Assembly (NCBI RefSeq): GCF_021869535.1
Contig: NW_026262668.1
Location: 67,043,558 to 67,107,557, forward strand
DNA from: Mytilus californianus
Lineage: Eukaryota > Mollusca > Bivalvia > Mytilida > Mytilidae
Reading direction: 5' to 3'
Length of the DNA: 64,000 nucleotides
Shown here: in pieces, positions 63,601 through 64,000 of the stretch
Layout of the letters: each line of letters starts with the position of its first letter
How positions within the stretch are numbered: position 1 is the first letter of the stretch
Notes under the pieces: generated by a model
Seen by the model: the letters and a program-made list of their open reading frames with translations, nothing else
The model's database searches: none
What the model was told of the DNA's origin: nothing
Position numbers and translations under genes: made by a program

Positions 63601-63820
63601 CTTGAACAGCACGGTAACATCCATTTCTATAGTACGTTTGCATTTTAATTAAAGGAACCTTAGTACTGATTATTGTTTCAGGATGTGACAATGAGTGATG
63701 TAGGATATTTGATACAAGAATTGATAGGAGATTTCTATGCCTCACACCATTTACATGATACTGATGTTTCAATGGGAGTTGAAATGTTTACGAATGCTAA
63801 TGCAAGTAGTAATCAGAAAG
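36481..63820 (+). CDS. TRPM: TRPM cation channel, N-terminal 13 exons (3' part outside window)
   Basis: Thirteen exons join in one frame through GT-AG introns and encode about 598 residues, the cytosolic TRPM homology region. Landmarks: cysteine pattern CLCECGYKK (about 83-91) and [13 protein letters not shown] (about 118-130); [15 protein letters not shown] (164-178); [20 protein letters not shown] (196-215); [31 protein letters not shown] (about 324-333); [18 protein letters not shown] (347-364); [18 protein letters not shown]; and [20 protein letters not shown]. The GGxNxG and EGGPGT loops fit the nucleotide-binding-like SLOG/LSDAT fold of TRPM channels. Similarity is closest to TRPM2 or TRPM8 as I remember them; the diagnostic C-terminus (for example a NUDT9-like domain) lies beyond 64000. 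Pore and membrane segments are not in the window. The family conducts cations, often calcium, at plasma or lysosomal membranes. Confidence 0.93.
36628..39493. other. TRPM intron 1, nothing recognised
   Basis: 2.87 kb of AT-rich intron. No repeat family from the rest of the window was recognised in it; a weak hairpin TATCCCACATG / CATGTGGGAT lies at about 37447-37482. Confidence 0.6.
39494..39579 (+). CDS. TRPM: TRPM coding exon 2
   Basis: 86 nt: [19 protein letters not shown] then [10 protein letters not shown]. The WI..N...R.C.. pattern is the usual TRPM entry into homology region 1. Ends in phase 2, donor GTAAGT. Confidence 0.9.
39697..40845 (+). repeat. Minisatellite, ~29-30-bp unit, about 39 copies (TRPM intron 2)
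   Basis: Unit approximates AAGATCTAAACTGTCAGGCA followed by CTTAGACA or CTAAGACA. Most units contain AGATCT. Variation is by point changes and 1-nt indels, with no obvious higher-order pattern by eye. Confidence 0.95.
40846..41060 (+). repeat. Repeat family D, fragment adjoining the minisatellite
   Basis: TTTTGGTGTATGGAATGAAT, TCTGGCAGGTTTAATCTGAC and TTTCTCAGATACTATAAGCA. The minisatellite may have grown within a family D copy. Confidence 0.8.
41865..42705 (+). repeat. Repeat family C, full-length copy with about four internal units
   Basis: Starts GTCTCGCCTTGACGGAGTCA, AAGCAAGACATAGGTATACT; units with TTAGTTTGTGATTAGGTCAG, GATATTTGGTATGCAGTTGT and ATTGACTTTGAAACTTTTGC; ends AAAAAGGCGAGACATATCTC followed by TGTGTTAACAG. 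Confidence 0.92.
43341..44083. mobile_element. 743-bp element with long (~280 bp) inverted ends (TRPM intron 2)
   Basis: The left end ATGGGTTATGTCACAGATTT pairs with the right end AAATCTGTGAAATAGCCCAT, and further in AATAGGTGAACATTTGTATA pairs with TATAAATGTTCACCTATTTC. Centre is unique. No coding sequence. A long-TIR MITE or foldback element by inference. Confidence 0.8.
44084..45256. other. TRPM intron 2, nothing recognised
   Basis: AT-rich intron between the long-TIR element and the Helitron-like repeat. Confidence 0.5.
45257..46310 (+). repeat. Helitron-like dispersed repeat, copy 2 (TRPM intron 2)
   Basis: Begins with the near-palindrome AGCTCACCTGGCC...GGCCAAGTGAGCT and ends AGGCTCTTGAGAGCCT followed by CTAG|T, as in the inverted copy at 420-1658. 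A ~500-bp block is duplicated inside: ATTAGGGTATCTAGTTTAAA occurs near 45407 and 45913. Confidence 0.8.
46600..47335 (+). repeat. Decayed tandem repeat, ~150-bp unit
   Basis: Variants of GAGTATAACAGCTTCTAAT, GAGTATAGCAGCATCTTATA, AGTTCGCCAGGCATCTTACA and AAATATAGCAGTATTCCACA recur at about 125-195-bp spacing, each followed by GACCTATATT-like and TTTTACAT-like phrases. The open frame 47216-47416 falls within it. Confidence 0.5.
47730..47901 (+). CDS. TRPM: TRPM coding exon 3
   Basis: 172 nt, completing the split serine codon TC/A. Encodes the cysteine-rich [13 protein letters not shown] and [18 protein letters not shown]. Acceptor ATTTTACAG, donor GTATTT. Confidence 0.93.
48245..48520 (+). 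repeat. Mollusc-type interspersed repeat with GGGGCATAA / TAATGCCCCC
   Basis: AATGTGTCCATGGGACAAAG, GATGATGCCCCTGC, GGGGCATAACTCAAGAACAG, TACGGACGGATGTACGGACC and CTTAATGCCCCCTCCAG. Ends carry complementary GGGGCATAA-type phrases. Lies in TRPM intron 3. Confidence 0.7.
48722..48902 (+). CDS. TRPM: TRPM coding exon 4
   Basis: 181 nt: [33 protein letters not shown] and [10 protein letters not shown]. The SVTGGA loop is a hallmark of the TRPM N-terminal Rossmann-like fold. Ends with the first base of a glycine codon. Confidence 0.97.
49587..49750 (+). CDS. TRPM: TRPM coding exon 5
   Basis: 164 nt: [45 protein letters not shown]. Highly conserved across TRPM channels. Ends in phase 0 after SRD; donor GTAAGC. 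Confidence 0.97.
50250..50595 (+). repeat. Minisatellite, 36-bp unit, about 9.5 copies (TRPM intron 5)
   Basis: Unit GAGCAACATGGAACCACTTC then ACTGAAAACTAAGATT. Copies are nearly identical, differing mainly at AACTAAG/AACTTAG; one copy has a 4-nt insertion (CATG) and one has GATC for GAGC. Confidence 0.97.
50934..51129 (+). CDS. TRPM: TRPM coding exon 6
   Basis: 196 nt: [31 protein letters not shown] and [28 protein letters not shown] is a strong TRPM signature. Donor GTCAGA, less canonical but the frame to exon 7 is exact. Confidence 0.95.
52427..52526. repeat. Hairpin, arms ~45 bp, loop 8 bp (TRPM intron 6)
   Basis: GAAATAATTCACGGAAGCTA...TTTACACATG pairs with CATGTGTAAATTT...TCCATGAATTATTTC. 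A partial further arm copy, AATAATTCATGCAAGCTATA, lies at 52291-52330. Confidence 0.93.
52535..52835 (+). repeat. Interspersed repeat beginning AGGGGTATACTG
   Basis: GTAGGGGTATACTGTTTTAC, TCCATCCATCCGTC, GTGATGCGTTTTCAGATTC, GGCGGGGGTATCATCAGTGA and CAGTAGCTCGCAGTTTC. A related, diverged sequence is at 60060-60330. Confidence 0.65.
52890..52996 (+). CDS. TRPM: TRPM coding exon 7
   Basis: 107 nt: [19 protein letters not shown] and [17 protein letters not shown]. The EGGPGT loop is the second conserved nucleotide-binding-like motif. Ends in phase 0. Confidence 0.97.
53080..53305 (+). repeat. Repeat family C, 5'-truncated or decayed copy
   Basis: AAATCAGTTTGTGATAAGGT, ATTGGCACATCTTATTTCCA and TTTGAAACTTTTGCATAG. 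Confidence 0.7.
53308..54395 (+). repeat. Repeat family D, full copy with about six ~145-bp units (TRPM intron 7)
   Basis: Starts GTCGAGCCTGCGACTTTTGT, CGCAGAAAGCTCGACATAGG; tandem units carry GGTGTATGGA.TGATTGTAAG, GTACATGTC and TGACCTTGACCTCATTTTCA; ends AAGGCGAGACATTTCAGCGT. The start and end share CGACAT/CGAGACAT, as in family C. Confidence 0.92.
54396..55285 (+). repeat. Repeat family C copy split by a retroelement fragment
   Basis: The left part (54396-54602) ends at GCCGCACACCTTCA and the right part resumes at CAGTCAGCATGATCGACTTT (about 55151), ending GGCGAGACATATCTCTGTGT. The intact order is seen at 42560-42690, so the insert lies at about 54603-55150. Confidence 0.8.
54603..55150 (+). 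pseudogene. Retroelement 3' fragment (reverse-transcriptase polyprotein tail plus 3' UTR)
   Basis: About 54642-54848 reads [40 protein letters not shown], resembling the C-terminal tail common to a group of retroelement reverse-transcriptase polyproteins in bivalves and fish (recalled similarity). A stop or frame break precedes it. The following non-coding part, with ATAAGCAACACGACAGGTGC, AGCACCTGAGATCACCCCCA and TTGACTGTCCCTCTGATATC, is a 3' UTR I associate with mussel genomes. Confidence 0.7.
55453..55560. repeat. Inverted repeat, arms ~43 bp, GC-rich loop
   Basis: GGGTGATAGAGCAGATTGTT on the left pairs with CCAATCTGCTCTATCACCCT on the right; the loop holds TCCGCGGCGAAGCCAAGG. Similar in design to 13637-13783. 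Lies in TRPM intron 7. Confidence 0.92.
56405..56502 (+). CDS. TRPM: TRPM coding exon 8
   Basis: 98 nt: [20 protein letters not shown] then [19 protein letters not shown] continues the IVVxGSGR motif of TRPM channels. Splits an arginine codon AG/A. Confidence 0.97.
56942..57153 (+). CDS. TRPM: TRPM coding exon 9
   Basis: 212 nt: [40 protein letters not shown] and [12 protein letters not shown]. Corresponds to the LLTVF / AILQALLKA stretch of the family. Confidence 0.97.
57312..57420 (+). repeat. Repeat family C, internally deleted copy
   Basis: CCTTGATGGAGTCAAAAAGC, GAGACATATGTATGCTG (the 5' end) is joined directly to ACTTTGAAAAATTTCAACAT and ACTATCAAAATAACAAAAA (near the 3' end), without the internal units. 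Confidence 0.85.
57425..57910 (+). repeat. Interspersed repeat with two ~185-bp tandem units (TRPM intron 9)
   Basis: GAGAACCGTTATGATTTCAA, CCAGAGGGTGTGTCAT, ACAACTTCCTAGGTCA.AGG and TCAAGGTCAAAAACTTTGGT occur twice, at about 57532 and 57700. Each unit carries direct AGGTCA half-sites. Confidence 0.85.
58150..58795 (+). repeat. Repeat family C, copy with three internal units (TRPM intron 9)
   Basis: CTTGCCTTGACGAAGTCAAA, GTGAGACATAGGTATGCTGT; units with GATATTTGGTATGCAGTTGT, ATTGGCACATCTCATTTCCA and CCCCCTCAGTCATGGTC. The 3' end is lost after TTTGCATTTTACTGTCAAA. Confidence 0.9.
58973..59073 (+). CDS. TRPM: TRPM coding exon 10
   Basis: 101 nt: [20 protein letters not shown] then [14 protein letters not shown]. 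[19 protein letters not shown] is a hallmark of TRPM ankyrin-like homology region 3. Phase 0 end, donor GTAGGT. Confidence 0.98.
59195..59290 (-). repeat. Bivalve interspersed repeat tail, inverted
   Basis: TAAAGCGCTTTTCTGGATTT and ACCTTCATCAGGAATG, complement of 26715-26800. Confidence 0.65.
59615..59749 (+). CDS. TRPM: TRPM coding exon 11
   Basis: 135 nt, 45 codons: [45 protein letters not shown]. Matches the FVKLFLENG..L..F.T...L..LY segment. Both ends in phase 0. Confidence 0.98.
60060..60330 (+). repeat. Diverged interspersed repeat related to 52535-52835
   Basis: ATACCCCTGCTCC, then TTGTCTGTCTGTAC, TTGTATCAAGCC, GTGTGATGGGTTTTCACATC and TCATCAACTTCC, in the same order as the copy near 52540. 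Confidence 0.45.
61260..62890 (+). repeat. Repeat family D, largest copy, about ten ~146-bp units with a 293-bp duplication (TRPM intron 11)
   Basis: Starts CTTGCCTACGACGAAAGTCG, CAGTATGCGAGACATAG; ends ACAGGCGACATTTCAGCATG. Units carry ATTTGGTGTATGGAATGATT, GTACATGTCTGTCTAG, TCATCTGACCTTGACCTCAT and TTTTTGTGTTTTGGTCTGTT. The block from 61981 is repeated almost exactly from 62274, a 293-bp period of two units. Confidence 0.95.
62893..63007 (+). repeat. Interspersed repeat family B, copy 3
   Basis: TTTCTCGCTGTGTTGAAGAC, CCATTGTGGCCTTGAGC, TTGTCTCTGTGACACATTC and TTTCCATTCTCTATTC. Begins inside GTGCACCAGGTG, at the 3' end of the family D element. Confidence 0.85.
63061..63117 (+). CDS. TRPM: TRPM coding exon 12
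   Basis: 57 nt, 19 codons: [19 protein letters not shown]. Small exon in phase 0 between a TTTTATTACAG acceptor and GTAAGT donor. Region is variable among TRPM channels, so the call rests on splice sites and frame. Confidence 0.8.
63682..63820 (+). CDS. TRPM: TRPM coding exon 13 (last in window)
   Basis: 139 nt: [20 protein letters not shown], then [15 protein letters not shown]. Corresponds to the V..VL.ELLGDF segment of TRPM2-like channels. Ends with the first base of a split codon; the gene continues past 64000. Confidence 0.9.
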
Positions 63821-63924
63821 GTAAACTTTTCACAAAATTTCAAGTAATAGTATTAGATATGTAATTTAGTGTAAAAAAAGCATTTCTTGTACTGTAAATC
63901 CAGAAATTATTGTAAGATTTTTAC

Positions 63925-64000
63925 ATCGCGATGACCTTGAGGTCATCCCGATGTATTGCTATCGCCTAGATTTCCATTATGTAAATTAGTTTTGGGTTTG
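63925..64000. repeat. Start of another hairpin-ended repeat, cut by the window edge
   Basis: ACATCGCGATGACCTTGAGG and GTCATCCCGATGT form an imperfect palindrome at 63926-63957. Confidence 0.5.

Overview
The window is nuclear DNA of a bivalve mollusc, most likely a mussel (Mytilus or a close relative). It is AT-rich, the genes are split by GT-AG introns, and much of the intergenic and intronic space is filled by short interspersed repeats that I associate with mussel and other bivalve genomes. The species call is inference from repeats and protein similarity, since no search was run. No bacterial operons, CRISPR arrays, rRNA or tRNA genes were seen.

Layout. (1) 128-7167, minus strand: a complete five-exon coding region for NAPE-PLD, the zinc phospholipase D that releases N-acylethanolamines (350 aa). 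Its introns hold a Helitron-like repeat and a 1.4 kb element with a 160-bp tandem array. (2) 7.4-11.9 kb: a dense repeat cluster upstream of NAPE-PLD, with a 73-bp and a 95-bp satellite, three consecutive long inverted repeats, and an element whose inverted ends are built from tandem copies of a 16-17-mer. (3) 19241-20914, plus strand: an uninterrupted 557-aa RING-less TRIM-like protein (two B-boxes, coiled coil, NHL-like beta-propeller), bracketed by oppositely oriented copies of one repeat family. (4) 21-35 kb: intergenic, with repeats, a hAT-like MITE with an 8-bp target duplication, a perfect 38-bp palindrome, a 28-nt G-run and a frameshifted reverse-transcriptase remnant. (5) 36481 to the right edge, plus strand: thirteen exons encoding the first ~598 aa of a TRPM cation channel (the cytosolic N-terminal TRPM homology region). 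The membrane pore and C-terminus lie beyond the window. Its introns contain two minisatellites (~30 bp and 36 bp units), a long-TIR element and many copies of two related repeat families with CGAGACAT ends.

The three genes are not an operon. NAPE-PLD and the TRIM-like gene are divergent and about 12 kb apart, and TRPM starts about 15.6 kb after the TRIM gene. NAPE-PLD products and TRP channels are linked in lipid signalling in animals, but nothing here shows that their adjacency is functional. I found no convincing new multi-gene system. The most unusual material is structural: the 7.45-11.93 kb repeat cluster and the repeat arrays inside TRPM introns.
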